Source: Anisakis pegreffii
Taxonomy: Eukaryota; Nematoda; Chromadorea; Rhabditida; Anisakidae
NCBI GenBank assembly: GCA_035041965.1
Contig: JAPYMA010001087.1
Location: 124,001-188,000, forward strand
DNA length: 64,000 nucleotides
Direction of reading: 5' to 3'
The notes below the pieces were generated by a model. That model made no database searches and had not been told where the DNA came from. It saw only the letters and a list, made by a program, of their open reading frames with translations. Positions within the stretch are counted from its first letter, which is position 1, and the number at the start of each line of letters is the position of its first letter. Positions 45,316 to 60,300 of the stretch are shown one piece after another. The position numbers were made by a program, and so were the translations under genes.

Positions 45316-48300
45316 ATTATATATTTCACGCGGTTTGCATACGAGTTCTGAGTATTATCGGTGGATAACTCACGCCAATAGTGTAAAGGATAAATGTGAT
45401 TTGCGACTTCATGTTGCATATGATACGGTGCTAATTTTAGGTTGGTTATGTTGACGAATATTAAGTGCGTTCAAAAGAACGTGGATACTTGTGCTGTATT
45501 TGTACAATCTAAAGCAACGAAATGCATATTTGCTTGCAGAGCTTGCGCAATGAAAAATGCCACCGAACGGAGATAAAGCGAAATGCTTATTTGAATGTTG
45601 TGGCTGGTTGACTTGCGAGCAATTTGAGCAGTGCGTTCGCGTTTGTTGAATGCAGGCATGTTCGAGTATTGCTCGGTTTGGCATGAATGAAATAGAAATG
45701 AATTGAAATGCTCTCCCTGCTACCATCTCACCAATCAACATCATTAATATATTCGATTTTTGCCATCAGTATAGTGATAGATGTCAAATACGTGGCATGA
45801 ATAGATGGATAGATGCTAGTTATGCACTGCACTGAAGCGCATTCGTTTCAACTTCTCTGCTCTTATTATCGCCGATTTGTTGTCGTTAAGCTGTATGAAT
45901 ATTGTGCGCATATTCATTCATTCACTCATCATGAATATATTTCTTTCCACTTTTCTTGAGGCATTTGTTGTTGCGTGTGCAATCGTGCCTCATATTTCCT
46001 TGTTAGTTCATTCGTTTCAGTCGTGGTTGCATTCAATTCAAATCGAACTAATAAACGTCGAACAAAATAATATATCAGCAAATCACATCACATCCTGTCA
46101 CTTCAGTGAATAACAACTCGTTCGTGCGTCGTCCTCTTTCCTACTTCTTCTTCTTAGTAACCTTTCTTTCCCTATTAATAATTCTCGCTCTCATTTCGTG
46201 CTACTGAACTGAACAATACGGTAACTTCATTGTGCCGTATCGTATCCTAAATCGTCTCAATCTGCAATCCAATTCAGTCGTTTTCTCAGCAACAGTGACA
46301 CGTAGTTTCAATGTTGTGTCGAGTGTTATGTTATCATCACCGTCGTTGTCATAATTGTGCTACAGTACGATGTATTCTTCCTCACTTCCCTCATTTATGC
46401 CTTTTCTTGTCTTACGTCTGTCTATTCATCTCATTTTCACTTAAGTGTATACTTTATATCATATTATGTCCTCGCAACATCGTAATCACCCTCATATAGC
46501 AGCCTCGTGCACACAACTCATCCAGCTATGCTATCCATACTTACCTCAACGAGCGTTAAGCAGTAAACGTTCGCTTGCAATCCTAACTGCGAACAACCAT
46601 ATACGTAAACAGATACATTCATCAACGTCTTCATCGTGAAGAGATACTACTGCGGCATCCTCATCGAATCTCACTCATTATTCCCTCGTTACCTCGAAGC
46701 CATCATAGCCGTCGTCCTCTGTCCCTTCCCTCCTCTTTATCTTAATCTTACCCTCTTCATTTTATTCATTCGTCACTCACGAACGAATTAACTATATACA
46801 TACATACCTCAGTGCATCATCCAACCTCAATAACATCAGCAGATCGCACACGCACCTTTTTCAGTCATTATTCTGTAGGCGCTCCTGACCAGTCGTTTCG
46901 TTTGTTGCAGTTCATAATGACTACTACTACCTCGTATGCATTCATCCTTTTCTACTTCTGCTAATTTATTAATCGTATCTCGCAAACAGCCGCGTCCTTG
47001 CACCCTTGCATTACCATTATGAACAATGAGTGAATGCCATTTCAGTTGATTTCATTTTCGTTTTACTCATTTCTCAGAACGTTTATTCATTTCATTGTTG
47101 TTGTCGTCAGGAATCGTCGAATTTTATACTCTCTTGATCGAGTTGACGCATTCACAGCGCTCATCATGAATGAAACCGCTCTGATCTCGAGCTTAGCATT
47201 CGATTCGGGCTGCTTACAGTTGTTATGGTTGAAATGTGCTCGGCGGATCGGACCGTGAGCATGGCTGAAGTCACAATAAACGATCAGCAATCTTTGAAAG
47301 CGTCAGAAACGGAGAATTCATTGCTGTGAAATCAATAGGAACGAAAATTGAAAGTTTTTGAGGCTGAGGGCAGCAGGAGAAATTTCTTCAAATTCATTGA
47401 AAGCGGATTTCGCCGTTATCTTCAAAAATTGTTCGTTTTCGTGAACAAATTCGGAATTTGAAGGGTTGAAAATGTGAAAAATCTTCAGCGTTCTCTTGCA
47501 TAATGCAGAAAATTGAAATGGATAAGTCGTAGTTCTCCTCAAATGAACAAATTTATCTGTTCTAACGGATTGGATTACATGTACTTATTGCGTTCATGAT
47601 GGAAGATTTCCTCTCAAAAATTTTAAAAACTTGCGGATGTGAAAATTTATGATTTTTGTCAAGAATATCCAAATTCGAACTTCTTTTTTTTGCGTTCAAC
47701 AATGAGATATCGAGAAACATAATGATTTCCCTCTGAATTCGGCAAATGGTTTCACTCTGAATTTGCTCTCCAAAAAATGGTAATATTGATGAAGGAGGAT
47801 ATCCGTAATCTCTCAGCAATAAAGGAAAAGACGTCAGCCATCAAAAATCTCCCAATGGTTCCGTCATTTGTTTGACAGCATCTATTTCGAATGCGCTCGA
47901 TTTGTCTTCATAATGATCGTTTTATCAAGATGATCAATTCAGATTAAGATACGGTTCATTTTATTTCAAAAGAATACGAATTGAAAGTGTTGTTTGTTTT
48001 TGATTGGATGTGTCAACTTCATGTGAATGCTGTACGGTTATCGCGAAACGTTTCATCGCCATTCCTGGATATCATCTCTTCGAACTCGCTTTTAATTAAG
48101 ATTTAAGAACACGATTACAACCAGCACTATCGCAACTATCTAACGCAGTCTTGCCCGATAATATTTTCTGATTTTCAATTTTCGTATATAACATTCCATC
48201 TGTTGAATTGGTCCTTTCCATTGGTCCTTTCCATTCAGCAAGTACAATACGTCACTGGAATCAATTATCATAAACTTCATTCAGTACTAGATAGCTTTTC

Positions 48301-48683
48301 ACTTGCTCAACGCAACCATAATGAAACTGATGACTGTACAGCAAAATAGCTGATAACTGAAATTATTACCACTCTCAGTGGTTACAGTAATTAAGTTAAT
48401 GGTCGTCGTCGTCGTCGTATGAATGCAGTTGCATATCACTCAGCATGTTCACTTGAAATATGCGCGTACGGATTAAGGGCTCAATCAATCCATTAACGTA
48501 TTCTTAACATTACAATAAGTAATCATCTAATAATTGTTCCTTCTTTCACAGCCAACAACAAACACTCAGTATGCAGCATTCAGTATGCACACATAATTGT
48601 TAATTGAAATGCTTGTGGATTGCTCGGAGCATTCACCTTTCATCTATTATATATACATACGTCTTTATGTTTATGCATTCACA

Positions 48684-48700
48684 TGTGTGTGTGTGTGTGT
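48684..48700. repeat. (TG)n microsatellite
   Basis: Eight TG dinucleotides in non-coding sequence. Confidence 0.9.
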
Positions 48701-48791
48701 ATTCATTCACGCGTTTACAATAAAAATAACGTTAATGGCATGATTTTTGATCAAGATAACTGGCTGAACGATGCAGTAGATTGCTGTTGTG

Positions 48792-48819
48792 CATCCATTC
48801 ATCCATCCATCCATCCATC
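48792..48819. repeat. (ATCC)n microsatellite
   Basis: Tandem ATCC units with one ATTC variant, in non-coding sequence. Confidence 0.9.
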
Positions 48820-51800
48820 GAGAAGCGGCGTGTTTTAAAGTTTTGTTGCTCAATCTGGGAATCGATTTTAGAAACGTGACTATATGCCATCCATTTTACG
48901 AGGTATACGTGTATTAACAGCACTCAAATAGTTGAATTGTAAAATAGAAACGTTATTGTGATATGTACATTCTGAGATCGGATACCAATCAGTGACATTA
49001 TGAATGAATGCATAGAGAAGTGCGATCAGGAAGGATCATTAGTGATTGCTGTCGATTTCCGTTGCTGACTGCGAAATTACTAAAGTAAACTGATGATGAT
49101 ACTTTACTTGCTTCCGTAGTATTTGACAGAAATTTAGTCGGAATTGAAGTGGGAGAGTGCTGAATGATATTCCTTCTTTTAAAGGTAGTAATCATTGTTG
49201 GTTAGTACATTTCATTCATCCAGAGCTAAAGTATTTTATTATATCCTACTGTTAGCAGGTATTTGGATGATATATGTGGGCAGTAATTAAGTATTATATT
49301 GCACTGAATAATTGCTGCCTGATGTATCGCGTTCATTATGTTCCGTTTCATTTGATTTATATTGCATATAAAGTTTCATATAATGAATTTCCAACTGCAC
49401 TTATTGTAAGCATCTGACATATAGAAGTAGACTTGAATTTATGTGTGCAATAATTAACTTTTGTTGCAACAGTGGAGCGGTATTCTGCAGAGTGTGTTCA
49501 TTTGTGATTGTGATTATTCAAATATGTATTCACGCATCAATAACCATAATTTATTTGCTCTATAATAGGGGGTCGGAAATGAAATGAAATCATTTCTTTT
49601 ATGTTATAAAACACATGCAAACATGAGGCAGGCGCATTTACGCACATTTGCTCACATCACATCATGAATCGAATGTGCTCTAGCAATGCCACAAAACTCA
49701 TTTCATGAAAGTATCAATCATTCACTTTGAATTTATTCACCCGTCATGTTAATTCATTTCCTCATGTACTACTCGTTTGACCATTCAAGCTGAAACTAAT
49801 TTGTTATTTTTACTCTAATTAGTAGTTGAGATAGAAATATTATAGTATCATTATTATGAATACATTACAACTATTTGTGCGTATATAACTATGTGCGCAT
49901 AGTGACAATGTTTATGCTGCCTCTGTTTGAGTGATCGTTTCGTTGATTATGAAGATGGATATCTCGAAGTGGCATCGGTCAACTCCAGAAGTCATTAATG
50001 CGGAATGAAAAGCGAACGATTATTTCTCGTTTTGAGAAATCGGAGTGATTTCATTGGAATGAATGAAATCATCTGAACGATAAAATCTTGCGCATTATCC
50101 AATTAAAACCAATGAACATATTGTCAGAATTGTTCAGTGTATCACCATTCTTTTCACTAAGGTGCATTATTTTCCAACTCTCACATCACATCGTATGAAC
50201 ATGTATCTCATCAATATTCATGAGTACTGGTTTGCTTCAAAACAAAACTCAGTCAAACTTGTGCTGAGGCCTCGATGTAGTCCTACTGAGGAAATGACTC
50301 GGGCTTTGGCTGAAACCTGCTTAGGCCAAGATCGTGCAAAAGCATCAGTGATTACTTGAGCACTTGTCAACAAACTTTAGTATCAGCGGCCTCCAAAACA
50401 GCTACACTTCAAATTCATACTGGTATTAAGATCGGTATAGCGCTAAAGCATCTTCATATGTATCATGGAATAAGAATTGGAATATTTGCGCAGAGATCAC
50501 TTTGTGCCATCCGTTTTGTCCGTAATATTACTGGTGACTTATGATGGAGATTACCGAAATATTGTAGCATTCGAGACGTATGAAATGGAATATGCTGATT
50601 GGGCTTGCAATTGGAATGGAGTAGTTGAGGGAAGAGAATGATAATTGCATGATCGATCGAACAATCAAAAGATGAGCAAAATACTTTAAACAATATCATT
50701 TACAGATCATCTTCATCGTTGATTAAGAAGTGCTATCGTTTAGAATTATGTGCTGATGATGATACTGCGTTGAAATTATCATACAGGTGAGGGAATATCT
50801 GTACGAGCATCGAAATTTCTCGTTGTACTTGATGACCCTGGATGAAGTATTAAATTGATGCACTTGGACAGCATCGTGCATCATCGTCATTTCAAGATAA
50901 TATTCGTTTTGATTCAGTGAATCTTTTCGCTTTTCAACCGCCCCTCTCCCTTTTCGAGCGTGTTTCTTCTCATTTCAGTTGAAGTCATTGAATGATTGCA
51001 GTCATTTGAAGTCAGTGATTGCGAATTGTACAAACTACCTGATTGTAAGTATTTGCTCAATATTTTCATCTTATCATAACATATTCTTGATTTTTTGTTT
51101 TGGTGTATTTTTCCAATGCGCTTGACTGATTGCTTGTTTCTGTTAAAGGTTTATTTCTAAAAACGATATTTCCAGTTAAACAAATTTTCAGTCAAACGAT
51201 TAGATATAGTTCAAAATGGATACAGTTTGGTCTTCGTTCGATTTTTAGTTTAGGTGAGAGTTGAGAATTTTTATTCGATAAAACAGCAACTGACATCAGT
51301 CAAAAGAAGTCAAATTTCAAAGTCGCCCACGTGAATATTGGTTTCTTTAAAATTGTTGTTATCATCATAATCTCAACGCGTTTCAACTCTTTGCTTCAAT
51401 TGAAAACTCAAATTCAACTGTGCGCCTTATATTTTTAGCAGTGCTTTGCGAAGGTTTACTTTGTATGGTCAATAAATGAAAAATAGTGACAAAAATGATT
51501 CATTTTATTCGTTCGAAAAGAAAAATTCTCTTCCTCTTCTTTTTAGTCGTCGTCGTCGTGTTCTTTCAAAAAGAGAAAGAAAACTATGCGATGAGCAGAA
51601 CTTCATTCATCATTTATGAAAGAAAGCTTGTTTTGCGTTTGTGCTGTAAAAATTGTTTTTAAGTTTATGGCTGTGTTCATTTATATGTTGTTATTGTTTG
51701 TATGTTCTTGCGTTGTGTTGCCACTTCTTTTCGATAGGTATCACATTTCTTTATGCAACTTTCATTGTGTAGCTCCGCATCGTACATTCATTCATCCATT

Positions 51801-54800
51801 GTGGGATTTGAATGTGTTGTGCATTCGTATTGTAATCATGATAACAGCAGCAGCATTCGATGAGAGAATGAATGCTGAAGCGGATTAGTGAATAGGCGAC
51901 TTTTTTGTGGCATCATATCGATAATCTTTTTTAGGACGTTTAGTCATTCCGTGATTTCATAATCAATCGCTCTGTTTTACAGATTCGTGTTCATTGGTTT
52001 TGGCTTTGATTGTGTTGTGGAGGAATGTCGTCCACATTTCTGAAGGTCTAATGTGGCCTGTTTCGGGCGCAAGCATTTTGTATAGCAGCAATATTAGTTA
52101 GCATCGTTTATTGTCTATCGCATATGGCAATGAACGAATCAACTATGATGAAAATCATCATTTAGTCGTGGCATTTTTCAAGGCAGTGTGTATATGATAA
52201 GTTGATTGAATCGAAATTGGAGTGATGGACTGAATCAAGCCCGATCAATTGAATCTGCATCGGCTCATAATCGATCAGTTTATGTTTTATTAAAAGTTCA
52301 CTGAACCGGGTGGAATATTGCCATTTTAAAAATTTCTGAGCAGCATGAGAAGGGAGAGCTCATTGATGAGGTAGGTGGACAAGGGTAGCTAGCTGGTGGG
52401 TTCGGTTAGGTCTATGAACCTTATGCAGTCCAAGTTTGCTTCTTTGATGTATGAGAATAATTGGTTCAATCAAGAATGTTGTGGTTCATACGTCTGCCTT
52501 AATGTGTGTCTGTCCAAAATGATGCGAAATAATTTTTGGATGAAGAGTAAGTGGTTGTCATGTGGTTATTTTGAAAGTGATAGAGTGAATGATTGTAGCC
52601 TGTCAAAGTTGCTAGCTAGCTTGAGAATGAAGCATTTTTATGAGGGAGTGGGCGTCGGTTCAGTTGCAGAACACGGGATACTGAACAATAATCATTTATT
52701 TCGGCACATAAACTCAAGCTTTACACAGAATAATACCAAATTTGACCTAAAGGAATTTGAAGAAAGGCAAATTTTGAGAAGAGATAACATTGTTTTTTTG
52801 CCGTAGTTTTTCATAGCAACGAAAACAGTAATTCAATATTTCGTTCATTTTTGTTGGAGTTGGAACAACGAAACGGAAATAAGTGTATTTCACCATTGAT
52901 TTTGTGGTAGATGCGGTGTGAGCTTGTAAGGATTATATTTCCGGGGCGTATCCTACTGGTATTCCGTTCTTCTTGATGAATTCAGGTGTATAGAGCGCAG
53001 TTGAAGTGTTACTCAGTGCTAGAGAATAGTGTGATTGTTGTGACTTTTGGGTCGAATGCTAGTAAAGCTAACTTCTCATTGCAAAAATCATTATCACTAT
53101 CAGTTATTATATTTTTATTTGATTACTCGTTTTGTTCTCCAAAGCATAACTTATACGGGCCTGTTAAAATTTCAAAAAGTACGCATTAAATTAATCCATA
53201 TTTCTTCATCGTCAAGCATCGCACATCGATGAGTTTATGGTAAATTTTAGTTGCGATTGACTGCGTGAGTTAGTTGTATTTATTCAACTCTGAGAGTACT
53301 CGAAATTGTTTCCTTCCGGTCGTTAGTGTTGTGCGAGTGAGTGACTGTTTGATCGTTTCCGTGCCAATCGACGACGAAGGCAACAAAAGAGTAATCGTAG
53401 TAGTGAGTTTTGAGAAGTAATTCAGTTGTGTTTATGCGAACATGCACGCAGTAGTCATTACTTATCTTTTTATTCGTTTGTTTGGTGGTAATCTCAAAAT
53501 TTTGTTTGTTAGAGCAACTGCGATGGGATTGGACTGAATGAATGAAATAAAATGCGCTCGGGAGTGCAGAAACGATTAGAAAATCGAAAAGAATAGAACA
53601 CATGGAAGAAATGTATAAATTTGCGTACTTTTTTTAATTGACTCTACTGAATGAATAATATAAATAGTTTTTGAATAGCACAACAACAACAATTTGAAAG
53701 CTGCTGTCTCTGTCTCTTATAAAGGATTAATATTTGCAAGAAAGTCACGATTTGTCGATAAAGTAACAATTATATCCATTCATTCATTCATCGTATCCAG
53801 CAAGAAATCGTTGCACAATGAAGTCTGTCATTTTAAGTTGAATGTATGAACAATTTTTTCAACCGTTAGCATTATTCAGCCAGCAAGCGAGAACAATTTA
53901 TATGATCTTTTTGTGACGATGACTTACTTCATTCTGCTGCAATAATGAAGAACAATCTAAGAGTGCATCTAGTTCAATTGTTATGTGTGATTATATGTTG
54001 TGTTTGTAAGTTTGCTTCGTTCGCTAACTGCCCAAAAATTTGTGTTAATTTTTATGATTCCTTCTAGAACATTTATTTTATTTCATTCGTTCACGATTTT
54101 TATTTTATTTCGCTGTTCAATGTAACTTTTCGTTTGTTTTTGAAATGCATTGTTGATTTTATTCGTTGTAAGTTGTTCATATGATCGTTTCAGAATCAGC
54201 ATGTCTTTATCTATCATTTCAAGCATGAATCTGTACACTCGTTTCATTTAGGATGCTTCGTATTCAGTGAATTCTGTAAGGTATATTTCACTGTATTCCG
54301 GATCAGTTATTTAAATGTTCGTTAAATTTATTTGAATATCAGTCAGTTTATTCATTTAAATGACTTTTCATTAATAATTTTGCAACACATTTTGAATTCA
54401 TTACTCATGTTTCAGATGCTGTATAGGCCGTTCGCAGGATGTTGCTTACATTTTAGCCCAACGGTAATCGTGTTTTGACTACACTCACCGACGTCTTTTT
54501 CTTATTGAATGAAATTATTGTCCTGTTTGCCACCACCATTCCTCACAGCGGTACAAAGTTGCCGTAAAACGAGAGAATATTGTCCATTCCGCCTGACACT
54601 ACGTCTCAACCTCTGAAATGTCGAGCAGGTGAGCAAAGTCTCAGGTGTTGTGGCCATATTCCCAAATATTCCTTCTGTATTCAATTCCCATACTCAGTCC
54701 CCGTTCATCCCTGCCACACTCCATCTCAAAATTATCCATCTTTCCATGCGATCGACCGATCATCACTGTTTCATGCGAACGATGGATAATTGTGGTCTTG

Positions 54801-56445
54801 AATAGATTTACAGTCAGAATTGGTATGTTCAAGAGGAAATTTTGCTTAACGATCATCTTACTAAAAGCGATTCTTTCCAATGTGGATCGATAGAAACTCC
54901 ATTGTATAATCCTTGGCGACTTTGTTCAAAATCTCAAAGAAGGAAAACATAGTTGCCTCGTTTGCAGCTTGCTGCAGTGCTGGTCTTGAAGGATGATAAA
55001 GTCTGATGTGTTATAAATAACATATTGTATGTTATATTGATGTACTTGTTTGATCGTCACCGACTGTCATTATTTTATAAAGTCGATCCGATAATCCGTC
55101 CTTTTAATTGTCATATTGAATCAGTTCATTCTTAATATTCAAGTATAAGACGTTACAAATTGAATAATAACGCCGCAGTGATGCATTCGTTGATTCATAA
55201 TCAATAAAATTGAATTACCTACCCACATCCAGCAGTCGAACATAACATTAATTAAATTATTGCGTTGATGTTATTGTCATTTAATTTTCGTTGCATCATG
55301 CGTTTTTCGTTAATGATTTATCGATTCTGTGTGTGTGTCTGTGAGAAAGAAAGTCTCCTCTGCATTGAAACAACTTCAATAACTATTATAAATGAACCAA
55401 TCGTTTCATTAAGTTTGTTGATAGAGATTAGAGGGTGGTGATCGAGTAAATCTGAATTATTGATAAATTGAATAAAACTCTCATCAATTTTGTGTCCTCT
55501 TACATTTTCGCGCTGTCACACTGTCATGATAAAGTAGGAGAGGAAAATTACTCGAAATCAAGAATAGAGAGAAAGATTTTTTCTGAAAAGAACACCGTTG
55601 ATGGGAAATCGACAGACATGTTTTGCGGACAAATAAAGAACTGCTCAAAGTGAATTGGAATTATGATGCGGGAGTAGAGTAGAACGAACAGAAGAGAGCA
55701 GTCAAAATCTCCACCCGTTAAGGAGAAAGATGTTTATTTATGGCTACATTACCGTGTAACCAACCCTCAGAACATTCCTTTAACATCACAGTTTCATCTG
55801 CATGTCACCTTCAAATGTGCAGATTATCATCTGCATATCATCAAAACATCAAAGCCTTTCATTTGTCGACTACAACGATGTACTGGATGAAATTGTTGCT
55901 TTTACAAGGCAAAAATGAAATGAAAATTATTTATTTGAGAAATACCAAATGATCAACATCGGATAGTGAAAATTATACAAAAGTACTCGTAAGCAATAAA
56001 CATTGGACACATTTAAAGGTTTTGAATTATTGGACATTTAAATACACATCAAAAGTTACTGTATCGAAATAATACTGTGAGAAGTAGTGATGAAACGAAT
56101 ATCAGAGGGAAGCGCTATTGCAGGAACAAGTAAGATTGGTAACACACCGCCCGTAAAAACCGAACATGTATCGATCGCTAGTGAATGAGTTTTTCGAAAG
56201 AATGCATGGTGCTCAAATAAATCATAACCATGAATTTTTGTTGGTTACTGCAAAGGGTTATCCTTCAAATTCCACTGAAAATAATTCAAGACGAGATGAG
56301 ATGTATCTCTATTCCAATTAGGGTGGCAGCAAGTGCAAGAAATAAACTAGAAGAAATGTAAAAAGGACGAATATGATTGGGAAGTAAAGCAACAGCAACA
56401 GAAGAGTGTCAGAGGGAAGCGGTAGAAGAGCAATGAGTGATGCGT

Positions 56446-57304
56446 TCACTCCTTTTTCGATTCATCTGGTTTGGGAGCATCTGTTGACTTGTGGGCAGGT
56501 TGACGAGGTGCGGCTTGAATTGGAATTGAGCGAGCTGCTGGTAATTGTTGGTTTTGTTTGGGTGCAGTGACTGAGAGGATGCCTTTATCGCTGATGTGCG
56601 AGACGATCGCGTCCAGATGTGTGTCTTTTGGGATGATGTATTTGCGGACGAAGTGTCTCTCGATCGAGCCGTGCGCATCGTTGCGTTCCTCATGATGACC
56701 CTCCACAACCAACTCGTTCTCACGAACGTTCACACTCAACTCTTCTGGATGAAACTGTGACACGTCCATCTCCACTGCGAACTTGTCCTTATCGTCTACC
56801 ACCTGAAAACTTAATCAACCACTAGCTGATGAAGATTCACTCTGAGCCACAACACTCGTTCTATACCTATCCTCTAGGCTCATTGTATTTACAACTGAAC
56901 AAATTCACAAAATCTTCAGACTGAAACGAAGCTACTTCTAGATAGATACTTCTCCTCTTGGCTCATCGTTACAGGTGGTAGAAATTTCGGCATTGTTGTC
57001 ACTGAAATGCTGTCAGAGCGCTAAAAATGAGCGAAAACTTTAATGGCTTGTTTGAATGTGTGAAATCTTCAATGGAGGTAAAGAATTTTATAGCAAGAGC
57101 GAAACATACGCGTCCAACAGTATTGCCAATATTGCATTCGTGCAACTGGGGTTGTTCAAGCCAGTACGGTGCAACGCTTCGATAGGGACGACTCATATCA
57201 CGCATCATATCCTCGAACATGTTACTGAATGCGCGTTCGAATGTCGGCGGCACAATCGCGTAACGTTCCCTTCTCATCGGATCAATCCACCACGATGAAG
57301 ACAT
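56446..57304 (-). CDS. Small heat-shock protein (HSP20/alpha-crystallin)
   Basis: An ATP-independent chaperone that holds unfolding proteins in the cytosol. Exon 1 (57304-57110, 65 codons) encodes the N-terminal arm, starting MSSSWWIDPMRRERYAIVPP with a Phe/Met-rich stretch. Exon 2 (56802-56446, 118 codons plus stop) joins in phase 0 through an AGTTTTCAG acceptor. The alpha-crystallin domain spans about residues 66-150, with KFAVEMDVSQFHPEELSV, ELVVEGHHEER and the family's G-x-L signature as GILSVTAP (139-146). An IPI motif (158-160) matches the C-terminal I-x-I oligomerisation motif. A Lys/Pro/Asp tail follows. The total of 183 residues is normal for the family. An upstream in-frame ATG exists, but the MSSSWW start fits the family better. 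No canonical heat-shock element (alternating GAA/TTC) is evident just upstream. Confidence 0.93.
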
Positions 57305-60300
57305 CGTTGTTAGCTGTTCACTGTTTGAGTATGACACCAAAGTCTAACTTCTGCAATGCCATCAAACAATTTCTTCCTTCTAGTTCTAATTTACGTTTCC
57401 ATACAAAATAAATTCGAATCACAAAATCGTTGAGCGTCATTCCGGTCTGGTCATGCTTTAGTCCTTCAATCTATCAAACAATGCAGAGATAAGGCACGGC
57501 AAAAACTGAGCTAAATCCCAAACGCTGACTGCCTAAATATTAGAATACCCAACTAGGATCACTGGAATCAAACTGACGGGTCTATAGTTGGAATCAACGC
57601 CGTTTTGAGTTGCTATTTCAGTAAAAAGATCCATTTTCGAAAAGTTAACGCCACAATCAGATGGACATTCCTGACCATGAAAATTTTGGAGAATATCTAG
57701 CAAATGTATAACATCTTCATTGCGAAATAAGACAATTTTACGACATCCCCTTAAAACCATCGTTCAATAATAGGCTTTATTTAAAACACTGTACAACACC
57801 TTGCAAAAAATACTGTCATTCACCTTAATTTATACCTAATCTATCGAATGAACAAAAAAAGCAATCTGTTCAAGTTGAACAGTACTGCGAAGAACGGAAG
57901 GAAGGATAACGCAGGCAGGAGTAGAGCGATTGAATGTTGTGAAGCCGTACGCTTCACCAGCGCTTTTATTCACTTCTCATCGCCGTTTCTACAAATTTCG
58001 CGAAGCTTCTCAACGTTTTCGAATTTCTTTTCCTTCCTATGCCCTCATCCATTTCCAACTGTCGCCAGCAATATATCTGCTGTATGCAGTCGTATTTGTT
58101 TCCATCTACTGCTGGCATGTTTTTTTGCACTTTTCGCACAGTAAGCCGATTATGAACGACTCCAATTTCCAACTGCTCTCTCGATATAATCACCTTTTCA
58201 AATCACAATAAAAATACCAGGAACAACGCCTCTCAGCGCTAAACTTATCAATAAAAATCAGCGATGCAAAACAAAAACAACGCAATTGATGATAACGATT
58301 TCGAAAGTCCTGTGTCTGTGTGTGTGTAAAACACATTCACGTTATTTCGCAATCGAACATTCGAAAAATATGGCCAAGAAAGCTGACTGATGAACAAATG
58401 GAATGAATTTACACCTGTGCAAATTCAATCCATCATAAGTGCAAATGACTCAACTCATCAACACGATTATATCACACATCAGCACAAACAAAACTAAACT
58501 TTTTTCCAGCATATTTTTCCCGATCACTCAGCAGGTACGTACGTCCTTGACTACCTCTCAGGTTTTCAGTTCCAATAATTTATTTCTTCCAGGCAAATTA
58601 TTTGTAATCAATTTCTGCCCACTGCTAGAATATTCCTCCTCTCAGACGTATCCTTCTGAATATTTAAAAAAAACTTTGCGATGACGATTCACTAATAAGT
58701 AGTGGGATTGTTCACTTCGAAAGGATGAGAATATGTTCGAAGGATAACATCGATCACAATTACTTCAAATATAAAGTATTCCGTAATGTCACGAATACAT
58801 GCATCTGACAGTTTGAAACGAAGATATAAGAAGGGTTTGAAATGCCTAATTTCGGAAAAGATACACGTGAAAGTCGCAGAATCAATTAGCAACGGAAAAA
58901 AAGAATTGATTCGGCTTAATCTGCGCAGATAAATGTGAAATCCAATGGAAAGGGTGGACTTAGGAGGAAATTTTGTAGAATCTGTTGAAAAACGTGATGT
59001 AATTAGATAGGTTGACTTGCCAAATCGCTCTTTTCGTTGCATTTGCACTGAAAGGCTAACTGAACTGAAAATGAAAAGTTGAGAAATAGATACAATACAG
59101 ATTCTTCAGAGAATCATGAATGAGAGCGAATCAATGATGCGGCAGAAGTGAATGAGAAAACTGTCACCACACAGTGGGATTGTAATGCAGTAAGTTATCA
59201 TAGGAATGAGAGTGATGAGAGAGCATGGAAAATAGACATAGGATTCATGCACAGACTGTTGAAGGAGGGCTGTGCAAGGGAGTATGAAGTGCGTGCATGC
59301 CTTCTGAATAGTCACTTGCAGCAGAATCCATTCTCCTACACTCTACTCACTCCTCACATTCCATCATCAGTTTTCACGTCGAATGTTTACGATGTCTCAT
59401 CACTCTCATTCCTGAACTTGCCGACTGCATTACAGTTCCACAGTGCAATGGTGCTCTTCTTATTCACTGCAGACGTATCACTGATTCACTCTCATTCATA
59501 TTCATCTTCTGAATCTTCACTCTATTCACTTCTTCACCTCACCTCTTCGTTACGTTCGGATCTACAGCAGAACTGATACGTGCAGAACGAGTTGCCACAC
59601 CGCGAAACGACTGCTAAGGTGCAAGAAATTCATCGCTTAAATTAAGCTGAGAGTGAGACCTTATGTAACCTGGGCTTATTGATGGAATCTTCACTGTTCC
59701 TCTTCAGCTACAACGAGGGATTAGGAAGAACTAGCTTACAAGAACTAGCTTGTTAGATATAAGCCACAGCTGTGCTCCAAATCACATCGATGCTAAAAGT
59801 TACTCTTTCACGAACACATTTTTCTACCATTAGACTATAACAACACCACTTTTCTAGTAATAATTACGATAAGGGAGTCCAGAGTCAAACAACACATTTC
59901 ATTGAACTCGAAATTAAATGGAGTTCTTCAGGAATGCTGTTCAGACTGCCAAAAAAAGATCAAAAACGTAAAACGACTCCTTTCGTAAAACCAATTTCGC
60001 AGGAGAGTGTGACCAAGAATGCCCCAACTTCATAAAAATCATCTGCATATTGACGTATTCATAAGCCGAGCTTCCACTGCATAAACGTTCGACGCAACAT
60101 ATGAGCAATATAATTTCAGTGAGCTTTAAGGAGTCTCGAATAAATTCAGCACTTTGGTCTGAATTGTTAGAAAAATGAAAAAACGAACTATAATTACGGA
60201 TATGGCCGTGTTAAAATCGTCTATTGGCTTAGCTTAATCAACTGCCATGTCACTGTCTTTCTATCTCGAAACAGTTCTGATCATTGCAATTTGCATTTTG

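Larger units (their letters stand above)
43033..56445. other. Large gene-poor tract
   Basis: More than 13 kb with no gene I can name. The longest frame (52396-52806, +, 136 codons) has no family signal and is at the chance limit. Simple repeats occur at 48402-48418 (GTC)n, 48684-48700 (TG)n and 48792-48819 (ATCC)n. ATTCATTC and GAATGAAT tetramers are common throughout. A weak two-exon candidate at 45.05-45.32 kb is listed separately. Confidence 0.55.

Noticed and set aside
50160..50360. GC-richer frame near 50.2-50.4 kb
   Set aside because: The balanced stretch is short, and neither strand gives a protein I recognise or good splice sites.
52396..52806. 136-codon open frame on the + strand
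   Set aside because: No recognisable motif, no splice context, and about one frame of this length is expected by chance in 64 kb of such AT-rich sequence.
57340..57420. Possible heat-shock element upstream of the sHSP gene
   Set aside because: GAA motifs on the - strand are direct repeats, not the alternating GAA/TTC arrangement required.
59148..59576. 142-codon open frame on the + strand
   Set aside because: Ser/Leu/His-rich low-information composition with no family signal; within chance expectation.
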